Source: Clostridia bacterium (GTDB lineage Bacteria > Bacillota > Clostridia > Oscillospirales > CAG-382). Taken from it: DNA of 7,447 bases. The notes beneath the pieces were generated by a model, which ran no database searches, was not told where the DNA came from, and was given only the letters and a program-made list of their open reading frames with translations. This document shows, piece after piece, positions 1-6,045 of the stretch; position 1 is the first letter of the stretch, and the number at the start of each line of letters is the position of its first letter. The stretch lies in assembly GCA_017938055.1 (NCBI GenBank), contig JAGBCG010000092.1, positions 1-7,447 of the forward strand. The letters run 5' to 3'. Both the position numbers and the translations under genes were made by a program.

Positions 1-1075
1 GCATCATCATTTCAACATATACGAAAGGATGGCTTTCGGGAACTTCTGCAATAACAAGTCTTGCATCCGATTCGATACCCAGTACTTTCAGGAACTTGGA
101 AGCGTCCTTGCCAACCCAGTCCTTGTTTATGCAGTACTTACCGTTCTTTTCAACAAGACATGTTGCAACAAGCTTGTCAATCTGCTCACCCTTGATGAGA
201 TAAGCACCGTTTTTCTGCATGTTTTCAATGAGTTTATTTGCGATGTTGTCAAATGCGAAACATTCCTTTTCAGCAATACATGGAAGATTGTTGTCAAAAG
301 AAGCACCTGCAACGATGTCCTTAGCTGCCTTTTCGATATCGGCTGTATCGTCAACGATAACAGGGGGATTTCCCGCACCTGCACCGATAGCCTTCTTGCC
401 TGAAGAAAGAAGAGCCTTAACAACGCCTGGTCCGCCTGTGGCAACAAGCATCTTAACGCAAGGAGCTGCCATCATTTCATCCGAGCTTTCCTTGGTAGGC
501 TTTTCTACAGTAACAACAAGGTTTTCAGGTCCGCCTGCTTCGAGAATAGCTCTGTTTACAAGGTCAACAGCATAGTTTGCCGTTCTGCATGCATTGGGAT
601 GGGGGTTGAATACAACCGCATTACCACCAGCAATCATACCTATTGAATTGCATATAACCGTTTCACTTGGATTGGTGGAGGGCGTTATTGAACCTATAAC
701 TCCATAGGGAGCCATTTCAACAAGAGTAAGGCCGTCATCACCCGAAATTGCAGTTGGGTGTAAATCCTCGGTGCCCGGAGTTTTGTTTGCAACAAGCTGA
801 TGCTTAATAATTTTGTCGGAAACTCTGCCCATGCCCGTTTCTTCAACACCGAGAACGGCCATATTCTCAGCTTCTGCAAGAGTAAGCTCTCGTATTTTTG
901 CAATCATTTTTTCTCTCTGTTCAACAGAGTAGCTTCTGAATTGCTTGTATGCCTTTTCAACAGCAACAAGAGCCTCTGTCATTGTGGAGAACACACCTTT
1001 TTGCTTGTTGGGCTTTCCCAGTGTGCTTTTTACCACGCTTGCTACAATTTCGCTTATGTATCTTTCGTCCAGCAT
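1..1075 (-). CDS. eutE: CoA-acylating aldehyde dehydrogenase, EutE/PduP/clostridial Ald family (3' end outside window)
   Basis: Reading the minus strand from 1075 gives 358 uninterrupted codons that continue past the left edge; the family is usually about 460-470 residues, so roughly the last quarter is missing. These enzymes interconvert an aldehyde plus CoA and NAD+ with the acyl-CoA and NADH. The translation matches what I recall of EutE, PduP and Clostridium beijerinckii Ald: ETGMGR near 80-84, the NAD-binding-domain segment TPSTNPSETVICNSIGMIAGG near 131-151, GAGAGNPPVIVDDTADIEKA near 231-250, and SFDNNLPCIAEKE near 259-271 with C266 as the expected catalytic thiol. Residues 1-20 form a predicted amphipathic helix followed by a linker, like the encapsulation peptides of PduP/EutE. 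The start is fixed by AGGAG 8 nt upstream. It is transcribed divergently from ruvC. The symbol is family-level: pduP or ald would fit as well, and the substrate (acetaldehyde, propionaldehyde or butyraldehyde) cannot be read from the sequence. Confidence 0.93.
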   Translation of the reverse strand, partial: MLDERYISEIVASVVKSTLGKPNKQKGVFSTMTEALVAVEKAYKQFRSYSVEQREKMIAKIRELTLAEAENMAVLGVEETGMGRVSDKIIKHQLVANKTPGTEDLHPTAISGDDGLTLVEMAPYGVIGSITPSTNPSETVICNSIGMIAGGNAVVFNPHPNACRTANYAVDLVNRAILEAGGPENLVVTVEKPTKESSDEMMAAPCVKMLVATGGPGVVKALLSSGKKAIGAGAGNPPVIVDDTADIEKAAKDIVAGASFDNNLPCIAEKECFAFDNIANKLIENMQKNGAYLIKGEQIDKLVATCLVEKNGKYCINKDWVGKDASKFLKVLGIESDARLVIAEVPESHPFVYVEMMM

Positions 1076-1083
1076 AATTTTTT

Positions 1084-1088
1084 CTCCT
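1084..1088 (-). promoter_or_regulatory. Ribosome binding site of the aldehyde dehydrogenase gene
   Basis: On the minus strand AGGAG lies 8 nt upstream of the ATG at 1075. This supports that start and places the encapsulation-like helix inside the protein. Confidence 0.85.
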
Positions 1089-1152
1089 ATTCTTTATATG
1101 TGAACTTATTTATTAACCGGAAAACATATATTGTCCTCTCAACGCACAAACC

Positions 1153-1187
1153 GGACAGCTCTGCACAATTTTTTTGCAGTTCTGTCC
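1153..1187. repeat. Imperfect inverted repeat / hairpin in the dehydrogenase leader
   Basis: Left arm GGACAG (1153-1158) plus CTGCA (1161-1165) pairs with TGCAG (1175-1179) plus CTGTCC (1182-1187). A 2x2 internal mismatch splits the stem into 6 and 5 bp, around a 9-nt loop that is mostly T on the plus strand. It lies 78 nt upstream of the dehydrogenase ATG, inside the predicted 5' leader. The long distance from the start and the absence of a U-run after the stem on the minus strand argue against a simple terminator. It could be an RNA structure or a two-fold operator. Confidence 0.6.
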
Positions 1188-1190
1188 ACA

Positions 1191-1289
1191 AATGTTGTTT
1201 GTTTTTGGATTTGCGTCAAAAGAATGTTGTTTTGTGTTGTTTTTGACGCCAACAACCTTAACAAAAATCAACAACATTCAACAACACAA
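1191..1289. repeat. AACAAC/GTTGTT repeat block with alternative pairings
   Basis: AATGTTGTTT occurs at 1191-1200 and again at 1223-1232, and its inverse AACAACATT at 1270-1278. TTGTGTTGTT (1232-1241) is the exact inverse of AACAACACAA (1280-1289). A further AACAAC at 1251-1256 matches GTTGTT at 1236-1241. In a leftward transcript the first part would be G/U-rich and the later part A/C-rich, so the same segment could pair with more than one partner. It could equally be an array of protein-binding sites. No known riboswitch class is recognised. Confidence 0.6.
1213..1249. repeat. Perfect 9-bp inverted repeat GCGTCAAAA / TTTTGACGC
   Basis: GCGTCAAAA at 1213-1221 and its exact reverse complement TTTTGACGC at 1241-1249 flank a 19-nt spacer made mostly of GTTGTT-type sequence. 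Formation of this hairpin competes with the outer pairing of 1222-1231 with 1270-1279, because the stems interleave. It lies about 140 nt upstream of the dehydrogenase start. Confidence 0.7.
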
Positions 1290-1292
1290 TAA

Positions 1293-1321
1293 ATTATAAC
1301 ATGTAAAAGCCAATAAGTCTA
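1293..1321 (-). promoter_or_regulatory. Candidate sigma-A promoter for the aldehyde dehydrogenase
   Basis: On the minus strand TATAAT occupies 1298-1293, preceded by TGT (an extended -10 element). TAGACT lies at 1321-1316, a 4/6 match to TTGACA with a 17-nt spacer. Transcription would begin near 1286 and give a leader of about 210 nt that carries the repeats described here. The geometry is good, but no start site has been mapped. Confidence 0.6.
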
Positions 1322-1477
1322 TAATGTATTTGCACAAATTTTAACGATTTTTTTATGCAATTTTGACAAATTTGAAAAAACCGTCATGAAAAAGGCAAAT
1401 TCAGGCGTGGCAAATCAAAAAAGCGATGAGCTGTGATATTTTTAAGTACCGGCATTTCAAATACGACAAAAAACAAA

Positions 1478-1506
1478 TTGACAATTTAAATTTAGTGTGA
1501 TATAAT
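1478..1506 (+). promoter_or_regulatory. Consensus sigma-A promoter of the ruvC operon
   Basis: A perfect TTGACA (1478-1483) and a perfect TATAAT (1501-1506) are separated by 17 nt, and a TGA just before the -10 makes it an extended -10 promoter. A start near 1513 would give a leader of only about 26 nt, with little room for RNA-based control. As it stands it should be a strong, largely constitutive promoter for the genes to its right. Confidence 0.88.
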
Positions 1507-1524
1507 ACCTCTGAATATAAAATC

Positions 1525-1530
1525 GGGGGA
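1525..1530 (+). promoter_or_regulatory. Ribosome binding site that decides the ruvC start
   Basis: GGGGGA lies 8 nt before the ATG at 1539 but only 2 nt before the in-frame ATG at 1533, which is too close for normal initiation. This favours 1539. Confidence 0.7.
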
Positions 1531-1538
1531 AAATGTCG

Positions 1539-2033
1539 ATGGTAGTGATGGGGATAGATCCGGGACTTGCAATAGTGGGCTTTGGAATAGTAGAATCCTT
1601 TGTCGGCAATGACTTTAAAGCGATTGAATACGGAGCTGTTCTGACTCAGGCAGGCATGAAGGTTGAGGACAGACTCCTTGAAATATACGAAAATGTAGAC
1701 GAGCTTTGCAAAACCTACAGACCAGATGCGGTTGCTGTTGAAAAGCTGTATTTCAATACCAACGAAAAGACGGCAATAAACGTGTCACAGGCAAGAGGCG
1801 TGGTAATACTGGCACTTAGAAAAAACAACGTGCCGATATTTGAATACACACCCTTGCAGATAAAACAGGCACTTACAGGGTATGGCAGAGCAGAAAAAAA
1901 GCAGATAATGTATATGGTAAAAACGCTGCTCAAGCTTACTGAAGAGCCAAAGCCTGACGATACGGCGGATGCTCTTGCAGCGGCAATATGCCATATATAC
2001 AGCTCGTCATCTGCACTTTTCGGTATAAAATAA
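1539..2033 (+). CDS. ruvC: Crossover junction endodeoxyribonuclease RuvC
   Basis: RuvC is a dimeric, metal-dependent nuclease that resolves Holliday junctions together with RuvAB during recombination and repair of stalled forks. The 164-residue product starts MVVMGIDPG, which aligns with the usual MRILGIDPG. The four acidic catalytic positions are visible: D7 in GIDPG, E68 in VEKLYF, and D141 and D144 in DDTADALAAA. The length is normal for the family. An in-frame ATG at 1533 would add only Met-Ser and is too close to the ribosome site, so 1539 is preferred. It is the first gene after a consensus promoter and is followed 31 nt later by darA. RuvA and RuvB genes, often adjacent to ruvC, are not in the window. 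Confidence 0.96.
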   Translation: MVVMGIDPGLAIVGFGIVESFVGNDFKAIEYGAVLTQAGMKVEDRLLEIYENVDELCKTYRPDAVAVEKLYFNTNEKTAINVSQARGVVILALRKNNVPIFEYTPLQIKQALTGYGRAEKKQIMYMVKTLLKLTEEPKPDDTADALAAAICHIYSSSSALFGIK

Positions 2034-2052
2034 TATTCAAAATAATAAATTG

Positions 2053-2058
2053 AGGAGG
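2053..2058 (+). promoter_or_regulatory. Strong ribosome binding site of darA
   Basis: AGGAGG lies 6 nt before the ATG at 2065. It is the closest match to the anti-Shine-Dalgarno sequence in the window and suggests that darA is translated efficiently and independently of ruvC. Confidence 0.85.
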
Positions 2059-2064
2059 TAAAGC

Positions 2065-2388
2065 ATGAAGCTGATATTGGCTATCGTAAACAACGATGAC
2101 GGACCAATGGTAACAGCACAACTTAACAAGAAGGGTTTTTACACCACTAAAATCGCATCAACCGGCGGTTTTTTGTCTGCGGGAAATATGACCTTCATCT
2201 CTGGAGTTGAAGACGAAAAGGTTGACGAGGCTATAGAGATAATAAAGGGCTATAGCCGAAAGAGAACTCAGCCTGTGCCGGCAGTAAACACGGAACAGCT
2301 GGCGGGTACATTTTTCAGTAAAGCAGAGGTAATGGTTGGCGGAGCAACAATATTTGTTCTTGATGTAGAAAAGTTTATAAGAGCATGA
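2065..2388 (+). CDS. darA: Cyclic-di-AMP receptor DarA/PstA (PII-like, formerly DUF970/YaaQ)
   Basis: This 107-residue protein matches the PII-like cyclic-di-AMP receptor called DarA/YaaQ in Bacillus subtilis and PstA in Staphylococcus and Listeria, which are about 109 residues. The family forms trimers that bind cyclic-di-AMP between subunits; the downstream target is still poorly known. Conserved features are MKLILAIV at the start, TTKIASTGGFLSAGNMTF at 27-44 (T28, G35, F36, L37 and N41 correspond to ligand-contacting positions I recall from PstA), and VGGATIFVLDVEKF at 91-104. R26 of staphylococcal PstA is Y26 here, and the large loop between residues 67 and 88 is slightly shorter. Its position before holB and ricT follows the conserved Firmicute neighbourhood. 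Its stop overlaps the holB start in an ATGA, implying coupled translation. Confidence 0.94.
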   Translation: MKLILAIVNNDDGPMVTAQLNKKGFYTTKIASTGGFLSAGNMTFISGVEDEKVDEAIEIIKGYSRKRTQPVPAVNTEQLAGTFFSKAEVMVGGATIFVLDVEKFIRA

Positions 2389-3311
2389 GTAAAACACGTT
2401 TGCCCGCAGGTTATATTAAAAATCCGCATCTGCATGCCTATCTTATATTGTCACCGGATTATACAGTAAGAGCCAATGTTGCAAGGGAAATAGCAAAGAG
2501 TATGCTCTGTGACGGCAAAGAATCAGACGGGCACGAGCCATGCGGAATTTGCAGTCACTGTATAAAGAACGATGCACACAGCCATCCCGATTGTATTCAT
2601 GTTGGAAAAGGTGCAAAAACAATAGTGGATAACATCAGGGATATAGAGGAGGAAGCATATCTTGCACCTAACGAAGCTCAGTGCAAGGTTTTCATTCTTG
2701 ATGACTGTGACGAATTCAATGTTTCCTCGCAAAATGCATTGCTTAAAATAATTGAAGAGCCTCCTGCAAACGTAAAGTTTGTATTTACCGCAGCATCTGC
2801 CGGTGGTATTCTTCCTACCGTTCGTTCAAGAGTGTGTACTCTTACGGTAGACAACAGGAGCAGCGAGGAGCTTTTGCAGCAGATAAAAAAAGAAAAAAGC
2901 ACACTTTCAGGCAACGAGCTTGAAAGCGTATGTGCATTTGTACAAAGCTTTGACAAATCTGACATAAAGACACTTGATGAACAGCAGCTTTTAAAATACA
3001 AGCTTCTTGCGGTGGAATACTTCAGCGGCGAGGATAAACAGCCTGTGATGAAGTTTCCGGCAAAGAGAGAGGAGCTTATGCTGTGTCTTCAGGTATTCAT
3101 GCTTGTGGCAGGTGAGATTTGTCGGGCAATAAAGTCGGTGAAAAGCGAGATTTGCTTTCTGGACACAGCTCAGCTTAGTGCGTGTGCTTGTAAAACATCG
3201 CTCAAAAAGGCTCATGCTGTGTACGATGCACTGGAAAAGGGGTATATTCTTACAGAGGAATATGCCAATATAAATGCAACTATCAGCTATTTGTGGCAGA
3301 GTATAAGATAG
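2385..3311 (+). CDS. holB: DNA polymerase III delta' subunit (clamp loader)
   Basis: HolB (delta') is part of the clamp loader that places the beta sliding clamp on primed DNA, together with DnaX and HolA. The 308-residue product has the AAA+ clamp-loader fold signs: a zinc-binding module with C42, C53, C56 and C59; the degenerate Walker B region VFILDDCDEFNVSSQNALLKIIEEPP at 102-127; and ILPTVRSRV at 142-150, corresponding to the SRC arginine-finger motif, with R149 kept and the following Cys replaced by Val. The Walker A loop is missing: residues 19-32 read YLILSPDYTVRANV with no GxxGxGK. This fits delta' subunits that do not hydrolyse ATP. The ATG overlaps the darA stop and has no clear ribosome site of its own, so coupled translation is likely. 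The length is close to other Firmicute HolB proteins. Confidence 0.94.
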   Translation: MSKTRLPAGYIKNPHLHAYLILSPDYTVRANVAREIAKSMLCDGKESDGHEPCGICSHCIKNDAHSHPDCIHVGKGAKTIVDNIRDIEEEAYLAPNEAQCKVFILDDCDEFNVSSQNALLKIIEEPPANVKFVFTAASAGGILPTVRSRVCTLTVDNRSSEELLQQIKKEKSTLSGNELESVCAFVQSFDKSDIKTLDEQQLLKYKLLAVEYFSGEDKQPVMKFPAKREELMLCLQVFMLVAGEICRAIKSVKSEICFLDTAQLSACACKTSLKKAHAVYDALEKGYILTEEYANINATISYLWQSIR

Positions 3312-3330
3312 ATATTATACCTGCGGCATG

Positions 3331-3336
3331 AAAGGA
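3331..3336 (+). promoter_or_regulatory. Ribosome binding site that decides the ricT start
   Basis: AAAGGA lies 6 nt before the ATG at 3343. The in-frame ATG at 3328 has no such sequence upstream, so translation most likely begins at 3343. Confidence 0.65.
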
Positions 3337-3342
3337 TTATAT

Positions 3343-5079
3343 ATGAATAACAATAAAAATCAAAACGGTAAGGAAAGCGACATAATTACAAAAAAGGGCT
3401 TTCTGATATCTCTGCCGGGAAAAAAGAATGGGGACAACTCAAAGGAAAGCTCTATTCATATGTCAAATGTTAAGGATTCAAACGAATCAAACAATTCCGG
3501 CAAAACAAACAATAAGAATGGCACGAACAATTTTATTTCGGGGAAAAAATTCCGTGACGACAGAAAAAATCCGGATAATTCTCACAATAAGGAAAATAAA
3601 GACCGCAAGAACAATTTTAACCAAGGTGGTTTGGGACAAGGTAAGTCCGGCAAGAACAAGGACAGATTCCGCCGTGAGAAGTCAGCTAAGGAAGAACAGC
3701 GTCAAATCGGTGTTTTAGGAGAAAACGTACAAAAGAACGAAAACAAACCTGTAGGAAATGGTGAAAAAGGGCCTGATAAAGCACTTCAAGATAAAGCGGC
3801 TTCTGAAAACCAACATGGGCGTGATAACCGACATGACCGCAGAAACAAACACTCAAAGAAGTTTAAATCGGACAGAAAGAATACAGAAGATAGAAATGAT
3901 AAAAATTTGTCTTTCAGGAACGATAAGCACGACTGGTCAGACAAAGCAAACAACAAGCATATAGGCGAAAAAAACAGAGAAAATGACAAAAAAATTCCAC
4001 CTCTTTCGGCATTGTCTGCAGAGATTACAGCTTACTCTCCAAAGCATGAGCAGCATACAAAAAATGAAGATGTTTTTGTAAAAGAGCCGACTCTTGAGGA
4101 AAAGTATAAGGATGCAAAGCCACTTGCTCAGCAGATTGCAGAGCAGGAAATGAGGTCAAAAGGTATAAAAGTACCTACCGATGAAGAACAGCCACAGGAA
4201 ACTGTTGAAATAGTGGGTGTTCGTTTCAGAGAAGCAGGTAAAATTTATTATTTCGACCCCAACGGCAAAAGTATTCCTTTCGGTACGCCTGTAATTGTTG
4301 AAACTGCAAGAGGAAGCGAGTACGGATATGTTGCAATTTCAAACAGATTTGTTCCCTGCAATTCTCTCACCTCTCCCTTAAAGCAAATCGAAAGAATAGC
4401 TACCGAAATGGATACCCAAAAGCATATTGCAAACAGAGAGCTTGAGGCACATGCAGAGGGTGTATTTAAAGAAAAGGTTGAAAAGCTGGGGCTTGAAATG
4501 AACCTTATATATGTTGAATACACCTTTGATAACTCACGGTTGCTTTTCTACTTTACGGCTGAAACGAGAATAGATTTCCGTGAGCTTGTAAAGGAGCTTG
4601 CGGGGGTATTCAGAACAAGAATTGAGTTAAGACAGATTGGTGTGCGTGACGAAGCAAAGGCAATAGGGGGAATTGGTGTGTGCGGCAGAGCAAACTGCTG
4701 TAATACTTTCCTTGGCGACTTTGCACAGGTGTCAATAAAAATGGCAAAGGACCAGAGCTTATCCCTTAATGCGTCCAAAATCTCCGGTGCTTGCGGAAAG
4801 CTTATGTGCTGCCTGAGATATGAGGACAGAGTGTATGAGGAGGAAAACGCAAGAACTCCAAAGGTAGGAAGCATTGTGGAAACTCCTGACGGAAAAGGTC
4901 ATGTGGTTGAACGCAATGCACTTAAAGGCACAGTAAAGGTTGCACTTGACCTTTCGCCTGAAGCTGCGGCACAGCCGTATTCAAGAGAAGATGTAAAGGT
5001 TATCGGCTTTAACAAGCAAAAGAGCGGCGAAGAAAATATAGACGAAAATCTTGATGAGTTAAAGGATGCCGAAGAATAA
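3343..5079 (+). CDS. ricT: PSP1/YaaT family protein RicT with a long disordered N-terminal extension
   Basis: The C-terminal part (about residues 288-560) matches Bacillus subtilis RicT/YaaT, a PSP1-domain protein that works with RicA and RicF to direct RNase Y to specific mRNAs and affects competence, sporulation and biofilm formation. Visible landmarks are VGVRFREAGKIYYFDPNG, FRELVKELAGVFRTRIELRQ, and the two cysteine sets C447/C452/C453 and C484/C489/C490 (CGRANCC, CGKLMCC), which correspond to the iron-sulfur ligand region of the Ric complex. The Bacillus protein has about 275 residues; this one has 578. The extra N-terminus (about 1-217) is low-complexity, rich in Asn, Lys, Asp, Arg and Glu, lacks Cys and Tyr, and is probably disordered. 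It has one hydrophobic island at 19-25 (GFLISLP), and a linker follows to residue 287. The start at 3343 is chosen from its ribosome site; 3328 would add five residues. The gene ends in a TAATG overlap with truB. Confidence 0.93.
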   Translation: MNNNKNQNGKESDIITKKGFLISLPGKKNGDNSKESSIHMSNVKDSNESNNSGKTNNKNGTNNFISGKKFRDDRKNPDNSHNKENKDRKNNFNQGGLGQGKSGKNKDRFRREKSAKEEQRQIGVLGENVQKNENKPVGNGEKGPDKALQDKAASENQHGRDNRHDRRNKHSKKFKSDRKNTEDRNDKNLSFRNDKHDWSDKANNKHIGEKNRENDKKIPPLSALSAEITAYSPKHEQHTKNEDVFVKEPTLEEKYKDAKPLAQQIAEQEMRSKGIKVPTDEEQPQETVEIVGVRFREAGKIYYFDPNGKSIPFGTPVIVETARGSEYGYVAISNRFVPCNSLTSPLKQIERIATEMDTQKHIANRELEAHAEGVFKEKVEKLGLEMNLIYVEYTFDNSRLLFYFTAETRIDFRELVKELAGVFRTRIELRQIGVRDEAKAIGGIGVCGRANCCNTFLGDFAQVSIKMAKDQSLSLNASKISGACGKLMCCLRYEDRVYEEENARTPKVGSIVETPDGKGHVVERNALKGTVKVALDLSPEAAAQPYSREDVKVIGFNKQKSGEENIDENLDELKDAEE

Positions 5080-5993
5080 TGGACGGTATTCTGAATGTGT
5101 ATAAACCTGCAGGAATGACATCCTTTGCGGTGGTTGCAAGGGTGAAGAAATTCTGCTCAACCAAGAGAATCGGTCATGCAGGAACGCTTGACCCTATGGC
5201 AACGGGTGTGCTTCCGCTTCTTATCGGTAAAGCTGCTGTTATGCAGGAAAAGCTGTCTGACCACAACAAAACCTATATTGCAGGCATACGTCTTGGCATA
5301 GCCACGGATACGGGAGATGTTACGGGTAGAATTATTCAAAGCTGTGACACAGTAAATATCACAGACCTTGAGTTTGAAAATGCAGCAAAGGCTTTTGTTG
5401 GAAAGATTAAGCAGATACCTCCCATGTACAGTGCCATACAGATTGATGGAAAACGGCTATATGACCTTGCGAGACAGGGTATAGAGGTGGAAAGACAGTC
5501 AAGAGAAATTGAAATATTCTCGCTTGACGTATTGAGCCGCCAGAGCGTTACTGATTTTATAATAAATGTAAGCTGTTCAAAAGGAACGTATATACGCACT
5601 CTTTGCGAGGACATAGGAAAAAAACTTGGAGTTCCCGCTTGCATGTACAGCCTTGAAAGAACAGTTTGCGGTTCATTTAAAAAAGAAGACAGTGTGGACC
5701 TTGATAAGCTGGAAAAACTTTATCTTGACGGAAAAAGCAAAGAGATAGAAAAATTGCTTATTCCCGCCCAATCGCTGTTTTCTCATCTTCCACAGGTGAC
5801 CTTGCCCGAATTTTACACAAAGCTTTGCCTTAACGGCTGTGAAATTTATATTTCCAAGTTAGGTATAAAAGAGGAATTTTTCAAGGAAGGCACCTGCAGA
5901 GTATACAGCTTTGATAAACGCTTTATAGGTCAAGGCGAGCTAAAGGATTATCCCGACGGAAAAGCCATAAGGATAAAGTACAGATTTATTTAG
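5079..5993 (+). CDS. truB: tRNA pseudouridine(55) synthase TruB
   Basis: TruB isomerises uridine 55 to pseudouridine in the T-loop of tRNAs and also aids tRNA folding. The 304-residue product carries the family signature: GILNVYKPAGMTSF at 3-16, and GHAGTLDPMATGVLPL at 32-47 with D38 as the catalytic aspartate. It also has TYIAGIRLG with Y67 or its neighbour in the substrate pocket, PPMYSAIQIDGKRLYDLAR at 114-132, and KGTYIRTLCEDIG at 168-180 with R173. The C-terminal segment (about 225-304) is divergent and probably forms a small accessory domain. The ATG shares one base with the ricT stop (TAATG) and lacks a strong ribosome site, so translation is probably coupled to ricT. In many Firmicutes truB is followed by ribF; here glyA follows instead. 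Confidence 0.95.
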   Translation: MDGILNVYKPAGMTSFAVVARVKKFCSTKRIGHAGTLDPMATGVLPLLIGKAAVMQEKLSDHNKTYIAGIRLGIATDTGDVTGRIIQSCDTVNITDLEFENAAKAFVGKIKQIPPMYSAIQIDGKRLYDLARQGIEVERQSREIEIFSLDVLSRQSVTDFIINVSCSKGTYIRTLCEDIGKKLGVPACMYSLERTVCGSFKKEDSVDLDKLEKLYLDGKSKEIEKLLIPAQSLFSHLPQVTLPEFYTKLCLNGCEIYISKLGIKEEFFKEGTCRVYSFDKRFIGQGELKDYPDGKAIRIKYRFI

Positions 5994-6010
5994 TTTTCAA
6001 TATTTAATTA

Positions 6011-6016
6011 TATAAT
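6011..6016 (+). promoter_or_regulatory. Possible -10 element for an internal glyA promoter
   Basis: The 60-bp truB-glyA gap is extremely AT-rich and contains TATAAT at 6011-6016, but no good -35 box at 16-18 nt; the closest options (such as TTTCAA at 5995-6000) match poorly or are badly spaced. The TATAAT could be chance in such AT-rich DNA. If active it would allow glyA to be expressed apart from the upstream genes. Confidence 0.25.
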
Positions 6017-6041
6017 ATTATATTTATAGCATGAAAAAGGA

Positions 6042-6045
6042 AGGA
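6042..6045 (+). promoter_or_regulatory. Ribosome binding site of glyA
   Basis: AGGA, within AAGGAAGGAAC, lies 8 nt before the ATG at 6054. It gives glyA its own initiation signal, unlike truB and maf. Confidence 0.75.

Larger units (their letters stand above)
1076..1532. other. Divergent intergenic region with leader structures and two promoters
   Basis: This 457-bp stretch separates the leftward aldehyde dehydrogenase from the rightward ruvC. It holds, from left to right: the dehydrogenase ribosome site, an imperfect GGACAG hairpin, a block of AACAAC/GTTGTT repeats with inverted repeats, a leftward promoter candidate, about 155 bp of AT-rich DNA in which I see only short A/T tracts and a GGCAAAT direct repeat (1394-1400, 1409-1415), and then the rightward ruvC promoter. 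I found no convincing protein-coding gene in it. Confidence 0.85.

Noticed and set aside
29..575. Plus-strand open frames across the left end (29-403, 219-575)
   Set aside because: They lie opposite the aldehyde dehydrogenase, whose minus-strand translation matches a known family along its full length; the plus-strand products look like antisense shadows.
1153..1187. Rho-independent terminator in either direction
   Set aside because: The T-run is in the loop rather than after the stem, and the stem is interrupted, so it does not have terminator architecture.
800..1246. 148-codon plus-strand open frame running into the intergenic region
   Set aside because: It overlaps the dehydrogenase start antisense, is rich in Cys, Phe and Ser as expected of shadow translations, and has no family resemblance.
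1247..1264. Full Rex operator
   Set aside because: Only the TTAACAA half is present at 1258-1264; the expected TTGTTAA four bases upstream reads CGCCAAC.
1363..1368. TTGACA as a second rightward promoter
   Set aside because: The sequence at the -10 distance is ATGAAA, which is not a usable -10 element; the promoter at 1478-1506 is far better.
1386..1436. 16-codon open frame (ATG at 1386, TGA at 1434-1436) in the divergent intergenic region
   Set aside because: No ribosome binding site, no recognisable product, and it ends well before ruvC; most likely chance.
3428..3964. Alternative-frame plus-strand open frames inside the ricT low-complexity region
   Set aside because: A-rich DNA gives few stops in several frames; the products are Thr/Lys-rich translations of the same repeats and lack ribosome sites.
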